This document shows, in pieces, positions 5,307-5,339 of a DNA stretch of 5,339 nt. Position numbers and translations under genes: made by a program. This DNA is from an uncultured Spirochaetaceae bacterium (GTDB taxonomy: Bacteria; Spirochaetota; Spirochaetia; Treponematales; Treponemataceae): the NCBI GenBank assembly GCA_937875245.1, contig CALNCH010000067.1, positions 1-5,339 on the forward strand, written 5' to 3'. A model generated the notes under the pieces. The model saw only the letters and a list, made by a program, of their open reading frames with translations. It did not search any database and was not told where the DNA came from. Each line of letters starts with the position of its first letter. The first letter of the stretch is position 1.

Positions 5307-5339
5307 AGATCGGAAGAGCACACGTCTGAACTCCAGTCA
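5307..5339 (+). other. Illumina TruSeq read-1 adapter contamination
   Basis: The last 33 bases match the Illumina TruSeq adapter from its first base (AGATCGGAAGAGC...) to ...GAACTCCAGTCA with no mismatch that I can see. The orientation, reading out of the contig end on the plus strand, is what untrimmed read-through of a short insert gives. The first A at 5307 may be the A-tail added in library preparation, so genomic sequence ends at 5306. On the minus strand the rplE frame stays open through it and encodes TGVQTCALPI, a peptide expected from this adapter read in that frame. The bases should be treated as an artefact. Confidence 0.98.

Overview
The window is the distal part of a bacterial spc/alpha-type ribosomal protein operon. 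Every gene lies on the minus strand, so the gene order reads from high to low coordinates: rplE (L5, 5' end missing), rpsN (zinc-type S14), rpsH (S8), rplF (L6), rplR (L18), rpsE (S5), rpmD (L30), rplO (L15), secY, rpmJ (L36), rpsM (S13) and the first 26 codons of rpsK (S11). The coding sequence looks clean: I see no frameshift, internal stop or insertion. Spacers are 8 to 25 bases, or a 1-base overlap at rpmD/rplO. The exception is a 134-base spacer between secY and rpmJ, which holds a perfect 10-base inverted repeat.

The likely source is a spirochaete close to Treponema (moderate confidence). DNA is moderately AT-rich, judged by eye. S14 is the short 61-residue four-cysteine form. secY is followed directly by rpmJ-rpsM-rpsK, without the adk, map and infA genes found there in Bacillota and Bacteroidota. 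Remembered treponemal proteins match the general look of S5, S13 and SecY. No alignment was run, so this is inference.

The genes work together in making the ribosome. L5, L6, L15, L18, L30 and L36 belong to the large subunit; S5, S8, S11, S13 and S14 to the small subunit. SecY is the membrane channel through which many ribosomes export or insert their products. Shine-Dalgarno sequences often overlap the preceding stop codon, which suggests one polycistronic message with translational coupling. No promoter is visible; the main one should lie upstream, beyond position 5339.

The most important observation is technical. The last 33 bases (5307-5339) are the Illumina TruSeq read-1 adapter, not genomic DNA. 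The adapter replaces the start codon of rplE and keeps its frame open, so automatic translation gives an artificial L5 N-terminus. I found no undescribed biological system here; this is ordinary core-genome sequence with a contaminated contig end.
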